This document shows positions 38,245 through 49,658 of a stretch of DNA of 64,000 nucleotides, piece after piece. The DNA is from Spongilla lacustris (lineage: Eukaryota > Porifera > Demospongiae > Spongillida > Spongillidae), in the NCBI GenBank assembly GCA_949361645.1, contig OX442431.1:6204473-6268472 (forward strand), written 5' to 3'. Below the pieces are notes generated by a model. It ran no database searches and had not been told where the DNA came from. It worked only from the letters and a program-made list of their open reading frames with translations. A program made the position numbers and the translations under genes. How positions within the stretch are numbered: position 1 is the stretch's first letter; each line of letters begins with the position of its first letter.

Positions 38245-39955
38245 TCAAGCAGACACAATTCCTCCATCTCGAGACTTTGTCTTCCAAAAGTCCAACTTCA
38301 GAAGCCCTTCAGGTTCAGGGATTTTTCCAGTATGCGAGCAGCCCTGAAGGCAGCCATTTTGTGCATTAGAGAGCCATACAGTTGTATACTTGGGTAGGTT
38401 AGTTAAGATGGTATGATGCACTCATAATGTGTTGGTTTAGGTACTAAACTTGGTTTAATGTTTTGGGGGTATGCTAAAATCCCCAGGGTTGTAACCCCTG
38501 GGAAACCATTCAACCCTGAGGCCTAGGGAAAGCCTTGCCTCCATTCAAACCTAAAGCCCTTAAAGTCTGGGATAAGTCTCACTTACATTCAACTAATCCC
38601 TCATCCAATCTAACACACTGTCCCCAAAGATATTGACACCTGATATGGTTCCAGCTCACACATGTACATGTATATAAAATGTATATAAAGGATGGTAGGG
38701 TGGGCAGCAATCACTCAGTCCAAAGCTGCCAGATGCATTGTTTACCCACCCACCACTCCACCTGTGCACTGACTGTACTTGTACAAATGTTTGCTGCATT
38801 CTTACTTGCACATCAATGGAAGGCGGCACCCTTCAAGCTTCTACCCTGACCTAACCACCTTACCTTGACCAGCGTCAAGGGGTGGGGCTGACCTAATGGG
38901 GACCAGCATTTCCCTTGGTTCCAGTCAGGCTCAGGGTAGGGGGTCAGCACCCTTACGCACACCCGACTGGCCGGCTGTCGCCTACCCCCCTTTTGGGCAA
39001 ACTATAAATTATGCCAAGCGCAATGGGTATCACGATCAGAGCGCATATAGTATACTAAGCATGAGGGAGCGTTCAGACAGCATTAACTTGCAATTTAAGG
39101 CAAGAGCTAGGATGTATACACTTCATTCCCCATAAGCTTACCTCTAGGAATAGCTTTAGCCTCTCCAGTGGTCCTCTCTGGGATGTAATACCTTCAATCC
39201 TGTAATTTAAATAAAGTTAATTATCCTTCTGCCTTACTTCCTTTCCCTCTCCTTTTCACCACTCTCTGAAAACATACACTTCCTTACTTCTCTCTCCTCC
39301 ACCTTCCTCATCTCCACCTCTCTCCTCTCCACCTCCCTCACTTAACCCTCTCCTCTCCACCTCCCCCACTTCACCTCTCTCCTCTCCACCTCCCTCAATT
39401 AACCCTCTCCTCTCCATCTCCCCCACTTCACCTCTCTCCTCTCCACCTCCCCCCTCTTCCTACCCTCTTCTCCCACTATTGCTCACTTTGGTATGTAATC
39501 CTTGCACATAACAATAAATAATTTCCTGAACTGTTTCTTGTATTCTCTTTGAAGGGCGTATCCACACACCTAAGCAATGGGGAGAAGCAGAATGCATGCT
39601 ACAGTGTTCAAATAAGCCACAATGAGGTAGGAGGTGGTGACAAGGTGGGGATGATGTGGACAAGGTGGGGATGATGTGGACAAGGTGGGGATGATGTGGA
39701 CAAGGTGGGGATGATGTGGACAAGGTGGGGATGATGTGGACAAGGTGGGGATGATGTGGACAAGGTGTGGATGATGTGGACAAGGTGGGGATGATGTGGA
39801 CAAGGTGGGGATGATGTGGACAAGGTGTGGATGATGTGGACAAGGTAGGGATGATGTGGACAAGGTGGGGATGATGTGGACAAGGTGGGGATGATGTGGG
39901 ACATTGTGAGCACATAAAGAACCCCACAATAACATGTACACACACGCACACGCGT

Positions 39956-40036
<81 letters not shown>

Positions 40037-41581
40037 CACACACACCTCCAGGAACTCGCAGAGGGCAGTAGCAGTGATGGATGGACGAGGATCTGCATTC
40101 AGCACACGGGCCAGCCACATCCAGCCGCACTCGAGCCCATGTGGGTGTGGCACACCTGCCCCAAATATGGAGTGCTGGGTCTGAATGATGGCTGCATACA
40201 GTCTGACCACACCCCCCATTCTCTTCAGGAAATCATCCTCTGACTCCGCCTTCCCATCATCAGAGACCTTGTATCCTTGGAGACTATGGGAAAGGAAGGG
40301 GGAGGAGGAGCAGTTGATGACAAGCAGCAACAGACGTCCTGCCCAATGGGGTACTCTACTGCTCCCCCTTCATTACTTACACACCTCCTTCTATTGTCGT
40401 ATACATGTACATACATGTACACATATGTATGTGTAATTAATTAATTAATTAATGTATGTATGTATGTATGTATGTATGTATGTATGTATGTATGTATGTA
40501 TGTATGTATGTATGTATGTATGTATGTATGTATGTATGTATGTATGTATGTATGTATGTATGTATGTATGTATGTATGTATGTATGTATGTATGTATGTA
40601 TGTATGTATGTATGTATGTATGTATGTATGCATGTATGTATGTATGTATGTATGTACATGTATGTATGTATGTATGTACACACATGTACATACATTAGTA
40701 CTTCATATACACAACACAGCTCAACAATGATGCTCACATCATGTGGTCTATTTCGGACATTCCAGTTTCCATGGGAACGTAGTAAGGGACCAGAACAGGG
40801 CAAGCCTGATACAAGTGGGCCAGGAAAAGTGCCCCAAAGTCAGGAAACTCGGTCCACATGGCAACAACAACAGAGGCATAAGGGAAGATGTCGTGCTTGG
40901 GAGCCACCTGTCCTTGTTCCTTAAAGGAAGAAAGAAAGATGGAATGAGCCACATGTGCACACACACACACATACCACACACACACACATCACACACACAC
41001 ACACACACACACACACATAATGACATGCATACACACACATGCAGTGACAAACAAACAAACACACACAACACACAGTGACACACAAAATGTTGGTACTATA
41101 GTACTGGGAAATGTCCACATTATGCGGAATCAGTTAATACTTAGCTACCCCCCCCCCCCCCCCATGCAATTACAGTGTCATTACACTTCACTGTAGCCCC
41201 GTGCACAGTAGTACACACATATATATATATATATATACACAGTAACATTTGCTTACAACAAACTTCTTGGCCAAAAGGTTGCAGCAAAAGAGATATGCCA
41301 GAGAGTGATTGTTTGCAGAAACCTTCCTCCCCGACACCTCCACTGGCTGCTTCTTCAACAAGCGCTTGAGGTAGCTCAGCTTTTCCAGCACCTGCTGGCC
41401 AGACTGGGCAGATATCGCGTTCACGTTGAGGGTGACTGCCTTCTGGAGGTCAAAGCGATACTTCTTGAGGGAGGTATCACTGCTAAAGAGCTGTAGGGAC
41501 TTGGTAGCTTCGAGGAGGTGTGACTGCAGGACCTTGTATTCACTAAGTGCCGACTTTGGCATCCCCACTGAACAAGCAAAG

Positions 41582-41612
<31 letters not shown>

Positions 41613-44600
41613 TTAAAAGAGGAAACTGAGAGCTGTACTTTAAATAACCAAGATGTGTGCAGGACACTCCTATGCTGTGTTGGAGGAGTAGCTTACAGAC
41701 CTGTGGACGATAAGCCAGAGCCAGCAGGTGTTGCCATTTGAGGTGTAGAGGTAGCTCCCTGTGCAACAAAAGAGGTCTGGGTGACAGCTGATCACATGAT
41801 ATGGGGGAGTTTAAACTACACTAGCACATGGGATATTTACTGCCAGTGTATTAACTTTAATAAGGTGTTGTACAGGAGGATACAATCATACCTTCTGTTG
41901 AGCAGCTGCAGCCAGCTGCTGCTCCTGTTCATGCTTGGCCTTCTCCTCCAGCTGCCTCACCTTCTCCTCCTCCTCCTGCTGCCTGGCCTGCTCCTGGGCC
42001 ACCTGCCTTGCCTGCTCCTCAACCCTGCGTGCTGCCTCCTGCTCCTGCTGCTGCCTCCTCACCTCACTATCTCCCCTCATGTTGGACTCCTCCACAACAC
42101 CCTGAAGATATGAGGCTTCGGCAAGCAATGACTCAATGGTACTTTGGAGTTCTTCAATCTGTGCAGATGTAGTGTACATGTACATAAAGGTGTCAGTAAC
42201 GTCTAAAAAGGCAACATTGAAAGGTGAAAGAGGGAGGGAGGGAAAGGGAGAAATAGGAAGACTAGGGAACAGAGGAGACGGGGAAGAAGAGTACAAAAGG
42301 AGGGAAGGAGGGAAGAAGAGGAGGGAAGGAGGGAAGGAGGGAAGAAGAGGAGGGAAGGAGGGAAGAAGAGGAGGGAAGGAGGGAAGAAGAGGAGGGAAGG
42401 AGGGAAGAAGAGGAGGGAAGGAGGGAAGAAGAGGAGGGAAGAAGAGGAAGGAAGGAGGGAAGAAGAGGAGGGAAGGAGGGAAGAAGAGGAGGGAAGGAGG
42501 GAAGAAGAGAAGGGAAGGAGGGAAGAAGAGGAAGGAAGGAGGGAAGAAGAGGAGGGAAGGAGGGAAGAAGAGGAGGGAAGGAGGGAAGAAGAGGAGGGAA
42601 GGAGGGAAGAAGAGGGGGGAAGGAGGGAAGAAGAGGAGGGAAGGAGGGAAGAAGAGGAAGGAAGGAGGGAAGAAGAGGAGGGAAGGATGGAAGAAGAGGA
42701 GGGAAGGAGGGGGACAAGAGGACATATGGCTGAGGTGACCAGAGTATTATATACCCTTCCACTGTCCGGATTGTTAGATTCCATCTCACAGCCCAGTGAC
42801 AGTTGTGTGTTCCTAAGTTCCACCAGTGCCTCTTCCACTGTGGCCTGGAGGTCCTCTGGCAGTAGCTGTGGGTATCTCGACTGTTGACATATGGAAGTGA
42901 AGGCTTGCTGCAGGCGAAGTGTCTCTTGTTGGAGGTGACCACACTTCTCAATGGCCTTTCTCTGCCTGAACATGGAAATGCACAACAAGTGAGGGGTAAC
43001 CATAGGGGCTACAGTACCCATGAGGGGTAACCATAGGGGGCTACAGTACCCATGAGGGGTAACCATAGGGGGCTACAGTACCCATGAGGGGTAACCACAG
43101 GGGGCTACAGTACCCATGAGGGGTAACCATAGGGGCTACAGTACCCATGAGGGGTAACCATAGGGGCTACAGTACCCATGAGGGGTAACCATAGGGGCTA
43201 CAGTACCCATGAGGGGTAACCATAGGGGGCTACAGTACCCATGAGGGGTAACCATAGGGGGCTACAGTTAACCATAGGGGGCTACAGTACCCATGAGGGG
43301 TAACCATAGGGGGCTACAGTTAACCATAGGGGGCTACAGTACCCATGAGGGGTAACCATAGGGGGCTACAGTTAACCATAGGGGGCTACAGTACCCATGA
43401 GGGGTAACCATAGGAGGCTACAGTACCCATGAGGGGTAACCATAGGGGCTACAGTACCCATGAGGGGTAACCATAGGGGCTACAGTACCCATGAGGGGTA
43501 ACCATAGGGGGCTATAGTACCCATGAGGGGTAACCATAGGGGGCTACAGTACCCATGAGGGGTAACCATAGGGGCTACAGTACCCATGAGGGGTAACCAT
43601 AGGGGCTACAGTACCCATGTAAAAATCACACACATGTATTCTACAAAATATTAGTTTTGTATTGGATCACAATAATAAGATGCTCTGAACTAATGTAACA
43701 TACCAAAACTGAATATAAGCCCAAATTGAAAGGTCTCTATTAGAGATGTAATCTGTTATGTAATAAATCACCTTTAATTACTGCAAGGGGGTGCAGTGTT
43801 ATTAAGATCTGAGGGACTGTACCTTCTCTGCTGCTGTTCCAGCTTCTCCTGCTCACACTTCTGCAGCTTCAGCTCTGCCTCCTGTGTGTAGGTGGAGGGA
43901 GAGTTAACAGATGTACCACCATCACATCCATCAGAAGCACCAACACATGCACACCAATACAATGCACACCAATACAATGCACACCAACACACATGCACAC
44001 CAACACACATGCACACCAACACACATGCACACCAACACACATGCATACCAACACACATGCACACCAACACACATGCACACCAACATCCATCACACACACC
44101 ACAACACAAGCACACCATCACATGTACACCAACATCCACCACATACACACCAACACAAGCACACCATCACATGTACATGTACACCATCCACTACATACAC
44201 ACCAACACAAGTACATCCATCATATGCACGCACACCTACATATTTAGTCCGACACAATACACACTCTAGAGTTAGTGAGTGTAAATTGTAATAATGTGAA
44301 CTAGTTAACTAAGATTCTGAAAGGGGGCTAATTAAAAATGCCCTCTGAAATCATGACCGACTACCCATTCCAGTTTACAAAATAATGCAAAATCGACTTG
44401 TGACAATGTTCATCACACGAAACTCCTAGAGGTCAATGTTTTGACTGTACGGGAGTGAGAGGAGATTTAGAACATAATTGAGGACAGTTTCACTTCGTTA
44501 TCCTATAACTCCCTAACGGTTAAAGCTACATGGACTTTTATTTGAAATCAACACATCATACTACATCATTTTCCTATGGTCAAATATATTTTGGGGTTTT

Positions 44601-46023
44601 GCATTTACTCCATGATATAATCGTGAGATCCAACACCCAATGGGGATAACATTTTGGCAGGCACATTAAAATCAGTTCATACATAGAGGAATTCTGTAGC
44701 TGTCGATTTGTTCTGTTCATTGATTTATTCATCCCTTCTAGAGATACAGTTGGACGTTTTCTGGCTTGATGATAATCCCATTTAATGATTAGTAAAACTA
44801 TCTCCGCAGGGGATGGATAGATCAACGAACAGAAGAAATCAATAGCTACAGGACTCCTCTATATGTGTACGTTCAAACTGATTCTGAAACAATTTCAATG
44901 CTCCTGCTGAAAGGTATGGCAGTTTTAATCCACAGGGTTAATGGGTAAAAGACTCCAAATATTTTACCACAGAGAAATGGTATGGTATGATGTGTTGATA
45001 TAGAATGTCGATAGTGTTAACAGTTATAGCGATTCAAATGTAAAAGCCTTTGATAACATTTTAGATGTATAAGTGAATTGTAATTTTCTCAGAAACTGTC
45101 CTGTTTATTGGCCACTATGGACAAAATTCAACACATGATTTGTTGTGTGAAGGACAATGCAAATCAGTCTGGATAGTTAGTACACTACACAGTAACTTTG
45201 CAATTAAATAAACTACTGCAATGACCAGCCAATGTTCAACAAGACTTACCAGTCCTAGTTGAGCATAGTGTTGACGCAAAGAAATGTTCTCCTTTTCAAT
45301 ATTCCACTGCCTTGGTGACACGCAAGGGGGGGGGGATAATATATCAGTACAGCATAATTAAATAATTAAATAATACAGGTGTCAACACTCCAACTGACTC
45401 ACATAGCTTTCTCTCTGGCTGATGTTTTTGCTGCCTTGGCCTCTCTCTGTGCCCTCCTATTCTCCAACTGTGCTTCTAACTGTTTGGAGTTCCTCTCTGC
45501 TATCTGTTCCAGCTTCTCCCTAAATTCGAACTGTTTCTGGACGGCAGAGGCGCTCTTCTGGTCCTCAAATGAGTCTTCAAGGCTTTTCTCCAAGTTCTCG
45601 ATATCTTGAGCCAACAGTATAGGCGTGCCATCTTGTTCCTCCTCGCCGAATGTTATCTCATGCTCGAGCTCTTCATGATTCAGCTCTTCGCCCTCGCGAG
45701 ATGGTGGGGTGGGAGAATTTGCTGCGGAATGAGCTAAGGACGGTGGCGCTTCGACCGAAGTAGCGAAGTGCGCGTAAATTGGAGATTTAAGAGACTCATC
45801 AGAGCTGTGCTACAAGGAGAGGAATTGATACGTTACAGAGCGGCGCAGGTGATGTTAAGTGTAGTGCGAGCATGTTCTGGTGAAATCTGTTCCAAGTGCA
45901 TTTAGTTATCAATATCTACATGTTACGGCCTACCAATAAAGCGACCAAGTCTTTTACAGGACTGTATGACAGCTTTGCTTTACGAGTTCTTCCGAGAGCG
46001 TCAATTGTTTCGGTCGATGACAT
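38245..46023 (-). CDS. GLE1: GLE1, mRNA export factor at the nuclear pore (13 exons)
   Basis: GLE1 binds inositol hexakisphosphate and activates the DEAD-box helicase DBP5/DDX19 at the cytoplasmic face of the nuclear pore. Coding exons, 5' to 3' on the minus strand: 45934-46023, 45403-45809, 45250-45310, 43823-43881, 42755-42965, 41892-42158, 41701-41758, 41257-41567, 40738-40919, 40046-40283, 39487-39569, 39142-39199, 38245-38343. All junctions are GT-AG with matching phases. The total is 2124 nt, 707 codons plus stop, close to the roughly 700 residues of animal GLE1. Residues 1-90 are low-complexity. About 110-365 form a Glu/Gln/Lys/Arg-rich coiled coil. Residues 385-707 are the GLE1 domain, with RFDLQKAVTLNV, LLAKKFVEQG, FLKRMGGVVRLYAAIIQ, HPHGLECGWMWLARVLN, LCEFLEVCG and the end PEPEGLLKLDFWK. 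Exon 3 uses an AAG acceptor set by frame. Introns are full of tandem repeats. Confidence 0.95.
38344..39141 (-). other. GLE1 intron 12
   Basis: About 800 bp with no array. It includes the diverged dispersed phrase 'agcatgagggagcgttcag' (39059) also found at 26240. It is bounded by donor 'gtaagc' next to 39142 and acceptor 'gctgccttcag' next to 38343. Confidence 0.7.
39619..40045. repeat. GLE1 intron 10 arrays: 20-bp minisatellite and (CA)n
   Basis: At 39639-39898 there are 13 copies of 'acaaggtggggatgatgtgg', with single-base variants. After a short spacer, (CA)n fills about 39957-40033. The donor of exon 10 (GAG|gtgtgtgtg on the minus strand) directly abuts the dinucleotide array. Open frames of up to 240 codons across this region are repeat translations partly fused to exon 10. 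Confidence 0.9.
40440..40680. repeat. (TATG)n microsatellite in GLE1 intron 9
   Basis: About 230 bp of nearly perfect 'tatg' tetranucleotide at 40453-40680, with a few 'catg' variants at the right edge and 'attaattaatt' on the left. It gives spurious MYVCMYVC-type frames in all phases. Confidence 0.95.
40920..41256. repeat. GLE1 intron 8: (CA)n patches, poly-C and (AT)n
   Basis: Broken CA repeats at about 40957-41015, a 14-base C run at about 41150-41163 and an (AT)n run at about 41218-41236 occupy most of this intron. Confidence 0.8.
41581..41610. repeat. 30-base G run (C run on the gene strand) before the GLE1 exon 8 acceptor
   Basis: On the minus strand this is 30 cytosines ending 13 bases before the acceptor 'ttgcttgttcag'. 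It occupies the place of the polypyrimidine tract of intron 7. Confidence 0.9.
42225..42720. repeat. 21-bp purine minisatellite in GLE1 intron 5
   Basis: Purine-only tandem array (about 42292-42713) of a 21-bp unit 'aaggagggaagaagaggagg' plus one base, with variants. The gene strand is all pyrimidine. The long SSLLPSS and FFPPSLL frames that appear here are repeat translations running off the flanking real exons 5 and 6. Confidence 0.92.
42990..43620. repeat. 30/31-bp minisatellite filling GLE1 intron 4
   Basis: About twenty copies of a unit made of 'gaggggtaaccatagggg' and 'ctacagtacccat'. Copies differ by one G (30 or 31 bp), and three shortened copies near 43268, 43320 and 43372 lack the 'acccatgagggg' part. 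Those shortened copies recur at about 52-bp spacing, so a higher-order unit was itself amplified. Confidence 0.93.
43930..44260. repeat. 16-bp CA-rich minisatellite in GLE1 intron 3
   Basis: Tandem copies of 'acaccaacacacatgc' at about 43980-44090, fraying into longer related units with 'caccatcacatgtaca' up to about 44240. Translated HTNTHAHQ-type frames are artefacts. Confidence 0.85.
44495..45075. mobile_element. Palindromic element family PF, copy B, inside GLE1 intron 3
   Basis: Left half: 'catcatactacatcatttt' (44547), then the reverse of the 'ttgttctgttcattgat' block (44708) and 'gagatacagttgg' (44741). Right half: 'gatcaacgaacagaagaaat' (44820), then 'tggtatggtatgatgtgttg' (44979) and 'gttatagcgattcaaatg' (45023). 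The halves are diverged inverted copies of each other and match one arm of copies A and C. No coding. Confidence 0.6.
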
Positions 46024-46429
46024 GTTCAAAGGGGAATAGCTTAGCCACTATTACAGTACACACATATTTACATGTTGTAATATTATTGATTTGTTATAAG
46101 TTTAATAATTAACCAATAACGCATTTATATGTGTGGCTTCTAATCTTTATCCCCCAGTGCAGATAATCTACATCTACAACTTGCAATCATTCAGTTCAAT
46201 GATCAGGTTTCTACATCAGATGCAATCAGCAGAAGGAACACCTGTTACTCAGTGAACTATGTCAAATTAAGAAATTAGGTCACTTTTTAAATTCTTTGTT
46301 AAGGGCATCCTCTATGACAGACAGAACTTGCCTATCATCTGTTTTGGCTCCCCATGCAGCATCATCGTTGTCTGTGGTTCAGGCCAGGTCTCATTAAGGT
46401 GGTGGTTGGGGTTGGACACCTATGGTGGT

Positions 46430-46710
46430 TAATTCTCTGTGGATGCAAGGCTCAGCAGCATAAAAGAGGAAACACCAAAGAAATGGGGCAAAATGTCAGG
46501 AGATAGGCTGGGTTTGCATCCCTCTGGTGGTAAGTCATTCGGATGTTGGGGACCAGAAGCTCGATCAGCATAGTCTATGTAGACTTGCTGGAAGACTGGC
46601 ACTACATGTAGACTGAGGCAGCCTAAGTCCATCATATAAAGCCAAATTTATGGCAGATTAAATTTGGCCCTGATGAGAACCAGCTCCAAGGCCATTTTTT
46701 CTAGAGGCTC
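46430..46710. repeat. Dispersed repeat, partner at 63590-63870
   Basis: The segments share the order 'tgggtttgcatccct', 'gaccagaagctc', 'cttgc.ggaagact', 'ggcagcctaagtcca', 'tttatggcag' and 'ggccatt'. Same orientation, perhaps 80 percent identical, no coding. Confidence 0.75.
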
Positions 46711-46946
46711 TGTTTAACTTTGCTGTGTGTGCTTATAGTGTAATTATATATGAATTGTAAAGATAACATTATTATAATCCTCTCTAGTTCTGGACCTGGG
46801 CAGTTCATCTTTTGTGTTTTATTCTTCTTCCTCAAGATGAATAAGTGTGCATTTACGTGTAAGTGTGTTATGCTATGTAATATAAAATACATAACAGAAT
46901 GTGCCCTTTGGTTGTGTAATGGACCATATGATTAAAGTTATACTAG

Positions 46947-47327
<381 letters not shown>

Positions 47328-47678
47328 ATGTTGCTATCATTAAAAAGCTTTAATATATTATCATGCATGGGATGCTCTACTTGAATTGATGCACAACTTT
47401 ATACATATGGTGATGAATTACCATCGTGTTGAGACTCACCACTTGTGTGTTTTTTTTTGCACACCATATTTAGAACTCTTAACAGTCACAACCTACATTT
47501 ATGTATAGCAAATTGGCACTAAGCCTCTCACTCCCTCAAAATGGCCATTCTTCTGAACATGAACCTGACCCCATAATAGTGATAATAATATACTGCACAT
47601 ACATTGAAACATGCACACAGTACTAACACATTTAATGTTTTAAAAAAAGTGGGTTTGAAAGATGCGAAATCCATCGCA

Positions 47679-49658
47679 TCAGTAGACAAGAATCTGGCCA
47701 TTTCCATAGTCTGTGATGTACACGAAGCCGTCTTGATCGATGGCTATCCCGTACGAATACTCCAGCTTCCCCTCCTCCTCCTGGTCCTGGCAGAGCCTGG
47801 TGATAAGCTGCCCATCCGGCCTGAACACGCAGACGCACTTCTGGTGGGAGTCGGCCACATACAGCACCCTCTGCTCGTCACTGAAGCACAGGGCGCTGGG
47901 ACAGACGAACTGGAGCGAGGACACGAAGGTGTGGTCGGTCTTAAATACCTGGATTCCCCCGGGGATGCCCGTCCCGCTGATGTAGAGCAGGTCTTCGGAG
48001 GAGGCCGCTATGCTCATCGTGCTCTTGCTCATGCGGGAGTCGCTCAGGACATCCAAGTACTGGAGCTGCTTGTCGAACACCTGCACCCTGTTGTTGGCTC
48101 CGTCACACACGTAGAGCCTGTCCCTAAAGACGATGATGCTCCTCGGGTAGTTGAACTTGCCCAGCTCAGTGCCCTTGTTGCCGATGCTCTTGAGGTAGTT
48201 ACCTTCGCGGTCAAACTTCACGATGCGGTTCGCACTGTACTCGCTAATGTAGATGTTATCTTCGCTGTCGACGGCCACCCCGTGGGGGTTATTGAGCTTC
48301 CACCCCTTGAGGGGGGCCAGCCTCTTCCCGTACTTGTCCCGTATAGTGACCAGGCTCGTGGGGTGGGCTTCGCTCAGAACCATGTTCCCTTTGCTGTTGA
48401 AGGCGATCCCGTTCGGCTTGTTCAGCCCCTTGATCACCCTTACAGGACTCCTCAGCTGAGTGGGCGACACCATCACAAAGATGGGGAAGGGGGATCCCCT
48501 CAGGGACTTCCCGTTCACCTCGACCGTCATGTCGTGTTGGCCCCTAGAGGTGGGCATGTACTTTGCCTCGTAGAACTGGTCCCTGGCGAGGGTCACCGGA
48601 ACGGACGCATTGGTGACGAGGGAGAGCAGGTTGACGCTGATGGTGGACTCGGGGGTGCTGGCGGGGAGGGCCGAGAGCTTAAAGGAGGCGGGCTGTCCCA
48701 TCTCAACCTTCTCCACCGCTTCGCTGGACTCTTGCCTGAAGTACAGGCTCATGGAGGACGTGCAGAGTCCCTTGAGGTCGTTGATGGTGTTGATGTCCGC
48801 CTCGATGTTGGCCGTCTCGCAGGGCTGCAGGGTGATGGCCGTGTGAGCCTCAATCTCCGCCTTGATCTTCGGGATGAGCTCCTCCCTGATGGTGGCGGCA
48901 GCGTCTTGGGACTGGATGGGCTTGGAGATGCTGGAGGTGAGGGCGGTGATGCGACCCAGGGTGTCCCTGAAGGCCCTGTCCTGCTCAGAGAGGGAGGTCA
49001 GCTTCTGCTGCACTATCCCCGTCAGGTCCTGGAGCAGCTCCTCCCTCCTCTGCTCCAGTATCTTGACCATGTCGTCAAAGGCGTTGTTCAGCTTCGCGGT
49101 GATGGCGCTGGACTGCTCCGTAATCTCCCGCCTCGCCCTGTCCACGTCGGCGATGGCGGACTCGGTCGCGCTCTGGATGACGGACAGCGACTCCGCCTCC
49201 TTGGACATGAGATCGGCGAACTTGGGCACCGCGGCGTCTCTGACGTAATCGTAGCGGTGGTCCTTGTGGTCGCGCAGGGCGCACTCGGCGCACACCAGCT
49301 GCATGCAGTCCCCGCAGAAAAGCTTCAACTGGAGGTTGTGGCTCGGGCACGTGAGGACCGCGCTGGCGGGCTGAGGGCCGTCCGCATCTTTTGTGGACTG
49401 TCTGTGGACCCCTTTCGTCTTCACCCTCTGTAGTTTCGTAACAATGTGCGCAACAGGTAGCTGGTCTATTTCTGCGTTAGTCAGTCGGACTTCTGCCCGA
49501 CACTCGGGGCACGAAAACGTTCCCTTGTTATCCGACTTGCTAGCAAGCTCCGCAATACAGTTCTTACAGTAAAAGTGGTGACACGGAAGAAACCGTGCGT
49601 CCTCGACCTCCTTGAGGCATATGCGACAGGCGAGATCGTCCCGTAGGTCCACCTCCAT
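47679..49658 (-). CDS. TRIM-NHL protein with filamin domain, single exon
   Basis: 659 residues in one frame. The layout RING, B-box2, coiled coil, filamin/ABP280, NHL is that of TRIM2, TRIM3 and TRIM71, which are RING ubiquitin ligases and, for TRIM71, an mRNA repressor. RING C3HC4: C11, C14, C26, H28, C31, C34, C50, C53. B-box2: C104, H107, C115, C118, C123, C126, H131, H134. Coiled coil about 145-275. Filamin repeat about 345-425, ending with the typical NGKSLRGSPFPIFV strand. NHL blades from about 430 (KPNGIAFNSKGNMVLSE, NPHGVAVDSEDNIYISE, YPRSIIVFRDRLYVCDGANN, SYGIAIDQDGFVYITDYGN) to the C-terminus. The start is the first Met, right before the RING. The gene is distinctly G/C-rich against A/T-rich flanks, with G/C-ending codons, and has no intron. 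Assignment to one named TRIM is not possible from sequence reading alone. Confidence 0.95.
   Translation of the reverse strand: MEVDLRDDLACRICLKEVEDARFLPCHHFYCKNCIAELASKSDNKGTFSCPECRAEVRLTNAEIDQLPVAHIVTKLQRVKTKGVHRQSTKDADGPQPASAVLTCPSHNLQLKLFCGDCMQLVCAECALRDHKDHRYDYVRDAAVPKFADLMSKEAESLSVIQSATESAIADVDRARREITEQSSAITAKLNNAFDDMVKILEQRREELLQDLTGIVQQKLTSLSEQDRAFRDTLGRITALTSSISKPIQSQDAAATIREELIPKIKAEIEAHTAITLQPCETANIEADINTINDLKGLCTSSMSLYFRQESSEAVEKVEMGQPASFKLSALPASTPESTISVNLLSLVTNASVPVTLARDQFYEAKYMPTSRGQHDMTVEVNGKSLRGSPFPIFVMVSPTQLRSPVRVIKGLNKPNGIAFNSKGNMVLSEAHPTSLVTIRDKYGKRLAPLKGWKLNNPHGVAVDSEDNIYISEYSANRIVKFDREGNYLKSIGNKGTELGKFNYPRSIIVFRDRLYVCDGANNRVQVFDKQLQYLDVLSDSRMSKSTMSIAASSEDLLYISGTGIPGGIQVFKTDHTFVSSLQFVCPSALCFSDEQRVLYVADSHQKCVCVFRPDGQLITRLCQDQEEEGKLEYSYGIAIDQDGFVYITDYGNGQILVY

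Noticed and set aside
42990..43620. CRISPR-like array of 30-bp repeats
   Set aside because: Units are head to tail without unique spacers, and the host is a eukaryote. The same holds for the 36-bp array at 51122-52615.
47604..49433. A 609-codon plus-strand open frame opposite the second TRIM gene
   Set aside because: It is the antisense shadow of a G/C-rich coding sequence. The minus strand has full RING, B-box, filamin and NHL motifs, and the plus frame has none.
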